A stretch of 30,429 bases of DNA. Source: Clostridiales bacterium UBA6468. Lineage in GTDB: Bacteria; Bacillota; Clostridia; Oscillospirales; Oscillospiraceae. A model generated the notes under the pieces. It was given only the letters and a program-made list of their open reading frames with translations, ran no database searches and had not been told where the DNA came from. Location: NCBI GenBank assembly GCA_002436765.1, contig DJNI01000091.1, forward strand, positions 1-30,429. Reading direction: 5' to 3'. The position numbers were made by a program, and so were the translations under genes. This document shows, in pieces, positions 14,249 to 22,812 of this stretch (position 1 is its first letter; each line of letters begins with the position of its first letter).

Positions 14249-14282
14249 TGGAGTAAAAGGGCAGTAAAGTGGAGCAAAAGGG
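14249..14282 (+). promoter_or_regulatory. MraZ operator repeats
   Basis: TGGAGTAAAAGGG (14249-14261) and TGGAGCAAAAGGG (14270-14282) are direct repeats 21 bp apart, two helical turns. An intermediate TAAAGTGG lies between them, giving three similar units at 10-11 bp spacing. MraZ binds such direct repeats before its own gene in other bacteria, repressing or tuning the dcw operon. Confidence 0.7.
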
Positions 14283-14293
14283 AGGTGAGCGCC

Positions 14294-14722
14294 GTGATCG
14301 GGAAGTATCCTGCGAAGCTGGACGAAAAGAGCCGTCTGTTCGTGCCGTCCAAGCTGAGGGCGGAGCTGGGGGATACCTTTTTTGTCACTCTGGGCGTCAA
14401 CTGCGGTCATCGGTGCCTCACCGTCTACACCGCCGAGGAGTGGAAGCGCCTTTCGGATAACTACAATGCCATGAGCATTTCCCAGCGCTCCGGTGCGACC
14501 AGCCTGATTTTTATGAACGCCGCCGAATGCAGCCCGGATAAGCAGTATCGTTTCAGCCTGACCCAGTTTCTCTTAAGCTACGCCGGAATTGACCGGGAGG
14601 TCATGATCGTCGGCCGGGCGGGACAGGCGGAGATCTGGGATGCGAAGGAATTTACGGACTTTGAGCGGGAGAACCTGACCCCGGAGAAGCTGCTGGCGTC
14701 CTTGGAGGCGATCGGCCTATGA
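14294..14722 (+). CDS. mraZ: Transcriptional regulator MraZ
   Basis: The first gene of the dcw cluster, a ring-forming DNA-binding protein with two AbrB-like domains that controls the cluster by binding repeats in its own leader. The 142-residue product has the first SpoVT/AbrB domain near IGKYPAKLDEKSRLFVPSKLRAELG and a second one around SAAECSPDKQYRFSLTQFLLSYAGIDREVMIVG. I choose GTG at 14294: GGAGG lies 8 nt upstream and translation begins with the family's short N-terminus. The GTG at 14285 overlaps the ribosome binding site itself. The stop overlaps the rsmH start as ATGA, so the two are coupled. A promoter and a tandem operator precede it. Confidence 0.95.
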   Translation: MIGKYPAKLDEKSRLFVPSKLRAELGDTFFVTLGVNCGHRCLTVYTAEEWKRLSDNYNAMSISQRSGATSLIFMNAAECSPDKQYRFSLTQFLLSYAGIDREVMIVGRAGQAEIWDAKEFTDFERENLTPEKLLASLEAIGL

Positions 14723-15654
14723 GTGAATTTCATCATGTTTCCGTGCTCTTAGAGGAATGCATCGAGGGGCTTGCCATCAAACCCGACGGCATTTATGTGG
14801 ACGGAACCTTAGGCGGCGCGGGACATTCCAGCCGCATTGCCGCAAAGCTCACCACCGGACGTCTTATCGGCATTGACCGGGACAACGTGGCGCTGGAAGC
14901 GGCGGCGGAACGGCTAAAGCCCTATGAAGACCGGGTCACGCTGGTGCACGCCAATTTCTGCGATATGGATCAGGCGCTGCAAGAGCTGGGCATCGACAAG
15001 GTGGACGGCATTCTGCTGGATTTGGGCGTTTCCTCCCCCCAGCTGGACGACGCTCAGCGGGGATTTTCCTACATGACGGACGCGCCGCTGGATATGCGCA
15101 TGAACGGCGAGGACGTCCGGGACGCCCGCCAGATCGTGAACACCTGGTCTTACGAGGAACTCAGGCGTATTTTATATGATTACGGCGAGGAGCGCTTTGC
15201 GCCCCGCATCGCCGCGGCCATCTGCCGCCGCCGGGAGCAGGCGCCCATCGAGACGACCCTGGAGCTGGTGGACGTGATCAAAAGCGCCATGCCTGCTTCC
15301 GCCCTGCGGGAGAAGCAGCACCCGGCCAAGCGGAGCTTTCAGGCCATCCGCATCGCCGTCAACGACGAGCTGGGGGCGGTGGAAACGGTGATGAAAAAGG
15401 CCGTTCCGCTGTTGAATCCCGGTGGACGGCTGGCGGTGATCACCTTCCATTCTCTGGAAGATCGGATTGTGAAGAACGCTATGGCAGAAGCGGCGAAGGG
15501 CTGCACCTGCCCGCCCAGCTTCCCGGTCTGCGTCTGCGGCAAGAAGCCCCAGGTGCGGATCGTGACCCGCAAGCCCATCGTTTCCGGGGAAGAAGAGCTG
15601 GAACGGAATCCCAGAGCGCGCAGCGCCAAGTTGCGTATTTGCGAGAAATTATAA
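14719..15654 (+). CDS. rsmH: 16S rRNA (cytosine1402-N4)-methyltransferase
   Basis: Methylates N4 of C1402 in the 16S rRNA, next to the ribose methylation made by RsmI, whose gene is also in this window. The 311-residue product (formerly MraW) has HHVSVLLEECIEGL, the SAM loop DGTLGGAGHS (about 28-37), IGIDRDN, GILLDLGVSSPQLDDAQRGFSY with the family signature, PLDMRMN, and late motifs KRSFQAIRIAVNDEL and ITFHSLEDRIVK. The gene is full-length. Translation is coupled to mraZ by a 4-nt overlap, and the ftsL-like gene follows after 30 bp. Confidence 0.98.
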   Translation: MSEFHHVSVLLEECIEGLAIKPDGIYVDGTLGGAGHSSRIAAKLTTGRLIGIDRDNVALEAAAERLKPYEDRVTLVHANFCDMDQALQELGIDKVDGILLDLGVSSPQLDDAQRGFSYMTDAPLDMRMNGEDVRDARQIVNTWSYEELRRILYDYGEERFAPRIAAAICRRREQAPIETTLELVDVIKSAMPASALREKQHPAKRSFQAIRIAVNDELGAVETVMKKAVPLLNPGGRLAVITFHSLEDRIVKNAMAEAAKGCTCPPSFPVCVCGKKPQVRIVTRKPIVSGEEELERNPRARSAKLRICEKL

Positions 15655-15684
15655 CGGGCAAGTTGCCGGAAAGGGGACGGAATC

Positions 15685-16182
15685 ATGACGGAAAAACCGA
15701 AAATTCAGTACATTGGTCAGTTCTATGTCCCCGGCAGCGAGGCGCAGGTGCTTGCGCCGAAGAAAAAGAAGAAAAAGGCCAAAACAAAGCTCCCCATCGC
15801 CAAGGGGGAGCAGGTAAAGGCAATCTATATCGACCCCGTGGCGCTTCTCGGTATGACGGTGGCGGTGGTGATGCTGGCGGTCATGGTGCTGGGGGCGTTG
15901 CAGCTGCGCAGCGACTGGGCGCAGTATGAGCAAATGTCCGGCTACGTCTCCCGGCTGAACCAAAGCAACGCCGAGCTGGAACGCACCTATCGGGACGGCT
16001 ACGATCTGGAGGACATCCGGGACAAGGCGCTGGCTCTCGGCATGGTGCCGGTGGAGGAAGTGCCAAGCAGAACCATCACCGTCACACGCTCCCAGCCGAA
16101 GCCGGAACGGACGCTTTGGGATGACATCGTCTGGTTCTTTGGCGGCCTGTTCGGGGACGGAGGATCCGCTTCCTTCGGCTAG
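15685..16182 (+). CDS. ftsL: FtsL-like cell division protein
   Basis: A small bitopic divisome protein that with FtsQ/DivIB and DivIC activates the septal FtsW-PBP synthase. The 165-residue product has a basic cytoplasmic part with a KKKKKKAKTK cluster (about 26-35), one membrane span (about 52-72), and an outer coiled-coil-prone region (LRSDWAQYEQMSGYVSRLNQSNAELERTY), ending with a DLEDIRDKALALGMVPVEE motif typical of FtsL/DivIC proteins. Beyond that is a hydrophobic, glycine-rich C-terminal tail. Sequence identity in this family is low, so the name rests on layout and position between rsmH and the PBP gene. AAGGGGACGG lies just before the ATG. Confidence 0.82.
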   Translation: MTEKPKIQYIGQFYVPGSEAQVLAPKKKKKKAKTKLPIAKGEQVKAIYIDPVALLGMTVAVVMLAVMVLGALQLRSDWAQYEQMSGYVSRLNQSNAELERTYRDGYDLEDIRDKALALGMVPVEEVPSRTITVTRSQPKPERTLWDDIVWFFGGLFGDGGSASFG

Positions 16183-16224
16183 GCGGCGTTTTCCCGGCAT
16201 AAAGTCCGTCCCTCCTCATAAAGT

Positions 16225-16281
16225 AAGATAGCAGCTGCACCGGGCGGCGAGGGATTCCCTTGCTGCCCAAAGTTGTATCTT
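16225..16281 (+). repeat. Structured leader before the PBP gene
   Basis: AAGATA (16225-16230) can pair with TATCTT (16276-16281), enclosing a GC-rich hairpin (16242-16254 with 16256-16268, two G-T pairs). ATAAAGT is also repeated at 16199-16205 and 16218-16224. The 119-bp gap is much larger than most in this cluster and holds no gene. Confidence 0.5.
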
Positions 16282-16301
16282 GACGGAAGGGCCGGTGGCT
16301 T

Positions 16302-18629
16302 ATGGGGAAGAAACGGGAATATAACCGCCTGCGGCTGGACAGCGGCCAGCACAGGCGCATCATGCTGGTATCCGCGCTGCTGGGGGCGCTGGCCTTCCTG
16401 CCGGTGGGACTGCGGCTGTACAACCTGATGGTGACAAATTACGACTACTATTCCGCCCTCGCTCTGCGCAACCAGACCCGCACGACGACGGTGACTGCCG
16501 ACCGGGGGGACATCTTTGACCGGAATATGAATATTCTGGCGACCTCCGTCAGCGTGGAGAATGTGTATCTCGACCCCCATGAACTAAAGCAGTCCAGGGC
16601 GGATATTCCCGAAATTGCCCGGACGCTGGGAGAAATTCTGGGGAAAGACCCCGCGTGGATCGAGGAGCAGGCAGCGGACATCAAACGGCGCTACAAGCAG
16701 GTCGGCACCCGCATTGACGAGGAAACCGCCGGGAAAATCCGGGATTACATCAATGAAAAGGGCATTTCCGGCATCCATCTGGAACCCACGTCCCAGCGGG
16801 TCTACCCCTATGAAACACTGGCTGCCCAGGTCGTCGGCTTCACCAACGCCTCCAACGAGGGCTGCGAAGGGGTGGAAGCCGCCTACAACAGCTTCCTCGC
16901 AGGCGGCACGGGCAGAGTCATTACCACCAAGGGCAATAACGAAATGGATATGCCCTTTTCCTATGAAAACTACGTTTCCTCCCGGCAGGGGGACAGCGTG
17001 ATCTTGACACTGGACGCCACGGTGCAGGCGTGCCTGGAAAAGCAGCTTTCCGCCGCCATCGCCCGCTACGATGTTCAAAACGGCGCGTTCGGGCTGGTGA
17101 TGAACTGCAAGACGGGAGAGATCCTCGCCATGGCCACCCTGGGCAGCTACGACCCAAACAACTATCTGGAAATCGCCGACACGGATACTGCGGCGCAGCT
17201 GGAAGAAATGAAACGGGTCTACCTCGCCCAGCCGGAGGGAAGCGAAGCCTACGAGACGGGGAAAACGGCCTACGGGGAAGCCCTCTCCGCCGCCCGGTTG
17301 AAGCAATGGCGCAACCGGGTGATCTCCGACGGCTATGAGCCGGGGTCAACCTTCAAGGTGCTGACCATGTCGGCGGCGCTGGACTGCGGCGCCATCGATT
17401 TGAATACGCCCTTCCACTGCTCCGGCTCCGAGCAGATCCCGGGGCGCGCCCAAAGGCTTCACTGCTGGCGCTCCACGGGACACGGGGCGGAAAAAACGCC
17501 CCAGGCGCTGCAAAATTCCTGCAACATCGCCTTCGCCCACATCGCCCTGAAGCTGGGCGGGGAGCGGTTTTATGAATACGTCAAAAACTTTGGGGTGCTG
17601 GAAAAAACCGGCATCGATCTTGCGGGAGAGAGCAAGGGCGTCTTTTTTGACAAAGCCCTGGTCACGGATACGGACAAATGGGGGACGGCGTCCCTGACCT
17701 CCGGTTCTTTCGGACAGACGTTCAAGATCACCCCCTTGCAGCTGGTGCGGGCGATTGCCTCCGTGGTCAACGGCGGGCAGCTGCTGGAGCCGTACATCGT
17801 TTCGGAAATCCTGGATGCCGACGGCAACACGGTGATGAAGGCGGAGCCGACGGTGGTGCGCAGAACCGTTTCCAAGGAGACCTCCGACACCATGCGAACC
17901 CTCATTGAGTCCGTCGTCACGGAGGGGACGGCAAAAAATGCCAAAGTCGCCGGGTTTTCCATCGGCGGAAAGACCGGAACCAGCGAAAAAATTGACGTTT
18001 TTGACGAGAATGGCCAGCGTGTCCAGGATAAAATCGTATCTTTTGTGGGGATTGCGCCTATGGACGATCCGGAGTATATTATACTTGCCGCATTGGATAC
18101 ACCGTCCAGGGAGACGGGAATTTACATTTCCGGCGGCGTCATGGCGGCGCCCACCGTGGGCGCGGTGATGGCGGACGTGCTGCCGTACCTCGGCGTGAAG
18201 CAGTCCTTTTCCGAGGACGATCTTGCGGGAAAGCAGATCGCCATGGAGGACCTGACCGGCATGACGGCGAAGGACGCCCAGTCGCTTCTGAAAAAAGAAG
18301 GGCTGACGGCGGCAATTTCCGGCAGCGGCGAAACGGTGACGGGACAGATCCCGTCTCCCGGACAGACCGTTCCCGGCGGAAGCCAGGTGCTTCTGTTCTT
18401 TGGGCAGACCCCGGAGCCGGAAACGGTGAAGGTCCCCGATTTTTACGGCATGAACCGTCAGCAGGCCAGCGACGCCGCGGGCGCGCTGGGGCTGTACATT
18501 CTGGTGACGGGGAATGATGAAATTTCCACCGGCGTGACGGTAACGGCACAGAACGCCCCCAAGGATACCGAGGTTCCCGCGGGAACGACGATCACACTGG
18601 TTTTCGCGGATACCGCGGCCAGAGACTGA
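16302..18629 (+). CDS. Class B penicillin-binding protein with PASTA repeats
   Basis: A septal peptidoglycan transpeptidase of the FtsI/PBP2b/SpoVD group, partner of FtsW. The 775-residue protein has a short cytoplasmic end, one membrane span (about 20-42), a PBP dimerisation domain starting with the TADRGDIFDRN motif (65-75), and a transpeptidase domain with SxxK at 349-352 (STFK), SCN at 406-408 and KTG at 557-559, so it is complete. Two PASTA domains follow (about 643-701 and 707-770). PASTA repeats occur in both division PBPs and SpoVD; as the only class B PBP of the cluster it most likely serves vegetative division, but a sporulation role cannot be excluded. No strong ribosome binding site precedes the ATG; GGAAGGG is about 13 nt away. 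Confidence 0.93.
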   Translation: MGKKREYNRLRLDSGQHRRIMLVSALLGALAFLPVGLRLYNLMVTNYDYYSALALRNQTRTTTVTADRGDIFDRNMNILATSVSVENVYLDPHELKQSRADIPEIARTLGEILGKDPAWIEEQAADIKRRYKQVGTRIDEETAGKIRDYINEKGISGIHLEPTSQRVYPYETLAAQVVGFTNASNEGCEGVEAAYNSFLAGGTGRVITTKGNNEMDMPFSYENYVSSRQGDSVILTLDATVQACLEKQLSAAIARYDVQNGAFGLVMNCKTGEILAMATLGSYDPNNYLEIADTDTAAQLEEMKRVYLAQPEGSEAYETGKTAYGEALSAARLKQWRNRVISDGYEPGSTFKVLTMSAALDCGAIDLNTPFHCSGSEQIPGRAQRLHCWRSTGHGAEKTPQALQNSCNIAFAHIALKLGGERFYEYVKNFGVLEKTGIDLAGESKGVFFDKALVTDTDKWGTASLTSGSFGQTFKITPLQLVRAIASVVNGGQLLEPYIVSEILDADGNTVMKAEPTVVRRTVSKETSDTMRTLIESVVTEGTAKNAKVAGFSIGGKTGTSEKIDVFDENGQRVQDKIVSFVGIAPMDDPEYIILAALDTPSRETGIYISGGVMAAPTVGAVMADVLPYLGVKQSFSEDDLAGKQIAMEDLTGMTAKDAQSLLKKEGLTAAISGSGETVTGQIPSPGQTVPGGSQVLLFFGQTPEPETVKVPDFYGMNRQQASDAAGALGLYILVTGNDEISTGVTVTAQNAPKDTEVPAGTTITLVFADTAARD

Positions 18630-18635
18630 TACTAT

Positions 18636-18792
18636 TTCCTGATGAAAATCTTTGATTTTCATCAGGAAGGCATCACCTATTGGCGCTGCCAGTTTTGTGA
18701 TTTATAAGGAAGAAATCACAAAACAAGTCTCATATGAACTCCTTGCCCTTCGGGCAATTAAAATCTTTTCTAAAGATTTTAATTGGAGTTCA
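18636..18792 (+). repeat. Array of palindromes before murE
   Basis: Three structures sit in the 184-bp gap. The first is a perfect 15-bp hairpin, 18636-18650 with 18654-18668. The second is a perfect 12-bp hairpin, 18692-18703 with 18713-18724. The third is a three-way junction: TGAACTCC (18735-18742) pairs with GGAGTTCA (18785-18792), enclosing TTGCCC/GGGCAA (18743-18757) and an 11-bp A/T-rich hairpin (18758-18768 with 18772-18782). It ends 8 bases before the murE ribosome binding site. No T-run follows, so it is not a simple terminator. Confidence 0.85.
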
Positions 18793-18813
18793 GTATGACA
18801 AAGGAGGATGAAT

Positions 18814-20280
18814 ATGAAGCTGAAGGAACTTTTGACGGGCATTTCCGTTCTGGAATGCACCGCAGACCCGGAGCTTGAGATCCAAGAGATTTTTTACGAT
18901 TCCCGGAAGGTGACCCCGGGCAGCCTGTTCGTGGCCGTGTCCGGCTTTGCCGCCGACGGAAATAAATTTATTCCCATGGCCGCGGAAAAGGGCGCGGCGG
19001 CGGTGGTCACGGCGAAAAAGCCGGAGACGGGTATCCCCTATGTTCTGGTGGAATCCGACCGGCTGGCGCTGGCGCTGCTGGGCTGCAATTTCTTTGGCCG
19101 CCCCGCAGAGCGAATGACCATGATCGGCATCACCGGCACCAACGGAAAAACGTCCTCCACGCTTCTTCTAAAGCAGGTTCTGGAAGCCTGCCTGGGGGCG
19201 AAGGTGGGTCTGATCGGCACCATGGCCAATATGATCGGCCAGGAGACCATCCCCACCGAGCGCACCACCCCGGAGAGCTTTGAATTGCAGGCGCTGTTCG
19301 CAAAAATGCGGGACGCGGGCTGCACCCATGTGGTGATGGAGGTTTCCAGCCACGCCATTTCTCTGGAGCGCATCGGCGGTATCCGGTTTGACGTTGCCGC
19401 CTTTACCAATCTGACGGAAGATCATCTGGACTTCCACAAGACCATGGACGCTTACTGCGCGGCCAAGGCCGAGCTGTTCCGCCGCTGCCGTCTGGCGGTG
19501 GTCAATGTGGACGACAGCTATTCGGACAGGATTCTTGCGGCGGCCGCCTGCCCGGTGCTGACTACGGGCGTACACCGTCCCGCCGACCTGCGAGGCGAAG
19601 ACTTGGAGCTTCTGGCGCAGGGCGTTCGCTTCACGGCCGTGTCCGGCGACGAGCGGGCGGCGGTGTCCCTGCCCATCCCCGGAACGTTCACCGTCTACAA
19701 CGCTTTGACGGTCATGGGCATCGCAAAACAGCTGGGCATTTCCCTGACGGACTGCGCCGCCGCGCTGAAAACGGTCTCCGGCGTCAAGGGGAGGGTGGAG
19801 GTAGTCCCCACCCCCGGAAAGCCCTACAGCATCCTCATCGACTACGCCCACACCCCCGACGGACTGGAAAATGTGCTTTCCTCCGTGAAGGATTTCTGCA
19901 AAGGCCGGGTCATCGCGGTATTCGGCTGCGGCGGCGACCGGGATCCCATGAAGCGGCCCATTATGGGGCATATCGGCGTGAAGCTGTCGGATTTTGCCGT
20001 CATCACCTCGGATAACCCCCGCACGGAAGACCCCATGGCCATTATCGAAGACATCCTCACAGGGGTAAAACAGGAAGACGGGGAATATATTGTAATCGAA
20101 GACCGGCGCGCGGCCATCAGATATGCTATGGACATTGGGAAAAAAGATGATATAATTATTCTGGCGGGAAAGGGTCACGAGACCTATCAGGACATCGGCG
20201 GCGTAAAGCGCCACCTGGATGAACGGGAAGAGGTCGCCGCCCACCTGCGGGAAAAAGAGGAAACGGCATGGGAAAATTAA
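18814..20280 (+). CDS. murE: UDP-MurNAc-L-Ala-D-Glu:meso-diaminopimelate ligase
   Basis: Adds meso-diaminopimelate, the third stem-peptide residue, to the cytoplasmic peptidoglycan precursor. The 488-residue product has the Mur-ligase N-domain, the ATP loop GTNGKT (108-113), the lysine expected to be carbamylated (K218 in AAKAELF), DYAHTPDG (343-350) and DNPR at 400-403, the signature for diaminopimelate rather than lysine. The start ATG at 18814 has AAGGAGG 6 nt upstream; the ATG at 18808 abuts that site and is rejected. Its end overlaps murF by 13 bp. The preceding palindromes make it likely that expression here differs from the rest of the cluster. Confidence 0.97.
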   Translation: MKLKELLTGISVLECTADPELEIQEIFYDSRKVTPGSLFVAVSGFAADGNKFIPMAAEKGAAAVVTAKKPETGIPYVLVESDRLALALLGCNFFGRPAERMTMIGITGTNGKTSSTLLLKQVLEACLGAKVGLIGTMANMIGQETIPTERTTPESFELQALFAKMRDAGCTHVVMEVSSHAISLERIGGIRFDVAAFTNLTEDHLDFHKTMDAYCAAKAELFRRCRLAVVNVDDSYSDRILAAAACPVLTTGVHRPADLRGEDLELLAQGVRFTAVSGDERAAVSLPIPGTFTVYNALTVMGIAKQLGISLTDCAAALKTVSGVKGRVEVVPTPGKPYSILIDYAHTPDGLENVLSSVKDFCKGRVIAVFGCGGDRDPMKRPIMGHIGVKLSDFAVITSDNPRTEDPMAIIEDILTGVKQEDGEYIVIEDRRAAIRYAMDIGKKDDIIILAGKGHETYQDIGGVKRHLDEREEVAAHLREKEETAWEN

Positions 20281-21626
20281 CGCTCAGACAGGCTGCCCGG
20301 TGGTGCGGCGGCGCGGTGGAAGAAAAATACGCGGACGTCGAATTTTTGGGCGCGGCCAATGACACCCGGGTCATGCAGCCGGGACAGCTGTTCATCACGC
20401 TCCGGGGCGCCCGGGACGGCCACGACTTCATCAAAAAGGCCATGGACAGGGGCGCTGCGGCGGCTCTGTGCAGCCGCAAGGTGGGGGATTACCCCGCCAT
20501 TTACGTGGACGACCCCCGCATCGCGCTGGGGAGGATCGCCCGGGAGGAGCTGAAACGCATCGGCGCAAAGGTGGTGGCGGTCACCGGTTCCGTGGGCAAG
20601 AGCACCACCAAGGAAATGATCGCCGCCGTGCTGGAGCAGGCGTTTGTCACCAGCAAGACCCCGGCCAATCACAACAACGACATCGGGATGCCCATGGCGG
20701 TACTTGCCATGCCGGAGAACACCGAGGTCGCGGTGCTGGAAATGGGCATGAACCATTTCGGCGAAATTTCCTACCTGTCCCAGATCGCAAAACCGGACGT
20801 GGCGGTGATCATCAATATCGGCACCGCTCACATTGAATTTCTGGGCACCCAGGAGGGTATTCGGCAGGCGAAAATGGAGATCGTGGAGGGCATGACCCCT
20901 CACGGAATGCTTCTGCTCAACGGCGACGATTTCCTCCTGCGCAATCTGGATAAGGAACCCCAGCAGCGGGTTACATACTTCGGTTCCTCCGAAGGCTGTG
21001 CCGTCCGGGCGTTCGACACCCGTCAGGACGGCGACTATCTGTGTTTCCGGGTGGAGGCCGGGCGGCTGTCCTTCCCGGTAAAGATGCTGCTGGAAGGCGA
21101 GCATTATGTCAACGACGCCCTGGCGGCGGTGACGGTGGGTCTGAAGCTGGGGGTGCTGCCCGAAAAGATTCAGGCGGGACTTTCCCAGTTCCGGAACATT
21201 TCCGGCCGTCAGGAGATCATTCAGTCCGGCGGCATGACCATCATCAAGGACTGCTATAACGCAGGCCCCGAGTCCATGGCGGCGGCACTGGCCGTCCTGG
21301 GAAAGAAGCAGGGGCGGCGGATCGCCGTGCTGGGGGATATGCTGGAGCTGGGGGACTGCACCCAGGCGGAGCACTACCGGGTGGGCAGAATTGCCGCGGA
21401 GAAAGCGGACTATGTCTTTGCCTACGGCTCCAATTCCGGGCGCATTATCAGCGGAACCATCACCGGCGGTATGCCGGAGACCAGGGGAAGAGCCTTTACG
21501 AACCGGGAGGAGCTGGTGGCGGCGCTGAAACGCACGGCGAAGCCCGGCGACGTGCTGCTGTTCAAGGCCAGCCACGGCATCCATCTGGAACAGGTAATCG
21601 ATGAATTTTTAGGCAAAGAGAAGTAA
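20268..21626 (+). CDS. murF: UDP-MurNAc-tripeptide:D-Ala-D-Ala ligase
   Basis: Joins D-Ala-D-Ala to the UDP-MurNAc tripeptide, the last cytoplasmic step before transfer to lipid. The 452-residue product shows the three Mur-ligase domains: an N-domain with NDTRVMQPGQLFITLRG, the ATP loop TGSVGKSTTK (106-115), the NHNNDIGMP motif, AVLEMGMNHFGEI, and KDCYNAGPESM in the C-terminal part. The start lies inside the last codons of murE (13-bp overlap), with AGAGGAAA just before it. mraY follows after 14 bp. The order murE-murF-mraY matches the biochemical order. Confidence 0.97.
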   Translation: MGKLTLRQAARWCGGAVEEKYADVEFLGAANDTRVMQPGQLFITLRGARDGHDFIKKAMDRGAAAALCSRKVGDYPAIYVDDPRIALGRIAREELKRIGAKVVAVTGSVGKSTTKEMIAAVLEQAFVTSKTPANHNNDIGMPMAVLAMPENTEVAVLEMGMNHFGEISYLSQIAKPDVAVIINIGTAHIEFLGTQEGIRQAKMEIVEGMTPHGMLLLNGDDFLLRNLDKEPQQRVTYFGSSEGCAVRAFDTRQDGDYLCFRVEAGRLSFPVKMLLEGEHYVNDALAAVTVGLKLGVLPEKIQAGLSQFRNISGRQEIIQSGGMTIIKDCYNAGPESMAAALAVLGKKQGRRIAVLGDMLELGDCTQAEHYRVGRIAAEKADYVFAYGSNSGRIISGTITGGMPETRGRAFTNREELVAALKRTAKPGDVLLFKASHGIHLEQVIDEFLGKEK

Positions 21627-21640
21627 CGGAGGAAGAAGTC

Positions 21641-22618
21641 ATGACAAGAATCCTGATCACGGCGGCGGCGGGCTGCATCCTGACCGCCGGTATCGGCTAT
21701 CTGCTGCTGCCGGTGCTGCGGGCGCTGAAGGCCGGACAGTCCATCCGGGAGATCGGCCCCACCTGGCACAACGGCAAGGCCGGCACCCCCATGATGGGCG
21801 GACTGATGTTTGTTTTTGGGACGATCCTCTGTCTGGTGGGCAATTTCCCTGCCATGAGCGATGATTCCCCGTTTTATGTGCTGGCGCTTTCCTTGTGCTT
21901 CGGCCTCATCGGGTTTCTGGACGATTTTACCAAGGTCAAATTCCACCGGAATCTGGGGCTGACGACGCTTCAGAAGGCCATGCTGCAGATGGCGGTGTCG
22001 GCGCTGTTCCTGTATGCCATGTACCGCTCCGGCTTTATGGATACCCACCTCTACATTCCCTTCGTGAATGTGAGCTTCCGGCTGCACCCCATCGTCTATA
22101 TTTTCTTCGCCATGTTCGTCATGGTGGGGACGGACAACGCGGTGAACCTCACCGACGGCGTGGACGGCCTGTGCGCCAGCGTCACCCTGCCTGTGATGGT
22201 GTTCTTTACCGCCGCGGCCGCCGCTATGGGCAAATACGATCTGGCGCTGCTGCCTGCGGCTCTGGCGGGCGGCTTGGTCGCATACCTCTTTTATAACTGG
22301 CACCCGGCCAAGGTCTTCATGGGAGACACCGGCTCGCTGTTCTTAGGCGGCGTGGTGTGCGCCATGGCCTTCGCTTTGGAGATGCCCCTGATCCTGATCC
22401 TGGTCGGCTTCGTGTATGTCTGCGAAGCCATGTCCGATATTTTGCAGGTCTCCTATTTCAAGGCGACCCACGGCAAGCGCCTGTTCAAGATGGCGCCCAT
22501 CCACCACCATTTTGAAATGTGCGGCTGGAAGGAAGAAAAAATCGTGCTGGTGTTCGCCGGTGTTACGGCGGCCATGTGCGTGCTGGCCTGGTTCGGCATT
22601 GCTGGCCTCGTTAGTTAG
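21641..22618 (+). CDS. mraY: Phospho-MurNAc-pentapeptide transferase
   Basis: Transfers phospho-MurNAc-pentapeptide from UDP to undecaprenyl phosphate, making lipid I on the inner face of the membrane. The 325-residue protein has about ten membrane segments and the family motifs KAGTPMMGGLMF (about 46-57), FLDDFTK with the paired aspartates, the magnesium/substrate motif DNAVNLTDGVDGL and the PIHHHFE histidine motif near the end. GGAGGAAG precedes the ATG. The stop codon TAG at 22616-22618 coincides with the edge of the repeat element that follows, so the element abuts the gene without disturbing it. Confidence 0.97.
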   Translation: MTRILITAAAGCILTAGIGYLLLPVLRALKAGQSIREIGPTWHNGKAGTPMMGGLMFVFGTILCLVGNFPAMSDDSPFYVLALSLCFGLIGFLDDFTKVKFHRNLGLTTLQKAMLQMAVSALFLYAMYRSGFMDTHLYIPFVNVSFRLHPIVYIFFAMFVMVGTDNAVNLTDGVDGLCASVTLPVMVFFTAAAAAMGKYDLALLPAALAGGLVAYLFYNWHPAKVFMGDTGSLFLGGVVCAMAFALEMPLILILVGFVYVCEAMSDILQVSYFKATHGKRLFKMAPIHHHFEMCGWKEEKIVLVFAGVTAAMCVLAWFGIAGLVS

Positions 22619-22781
22619 GGACACTCTGAACAAATCGCCTTCGGCTGAGCAGCGGATCTTTTTCCCCAGCTGTGCGGTTTTAAAAGTGGGAAATACACAA
22701 AGTATTCCTCCACTTTTAATACCTTCATCTGGTGAAAAATCTCTCACTGTCAGCTCTCGCCGATTTATTCAGAGCTTCCCC
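22618..22781 (+). repeat. MITE-like inverted-repeat element
   Basis: The left end CTCTGAACAAATCG (22624-22637) and the reverse complement of the right end (CTCTGAATAAATCG, from 22761-22774) are terminal inverted repeats. The inner TTTAAAAGTGG and CCACTTTTAA segments also pair, so the 164-bp unit folds into one long imperfect hairpin. It carries no gene. A partial relative lies at 9166-9221. No T-run follows that would make it a plain terminator. Confidence 0.7.
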
Positions 22782-22812
22782 AATGATTACCACTCCTGAA
22801 AGGAAGTATCTT

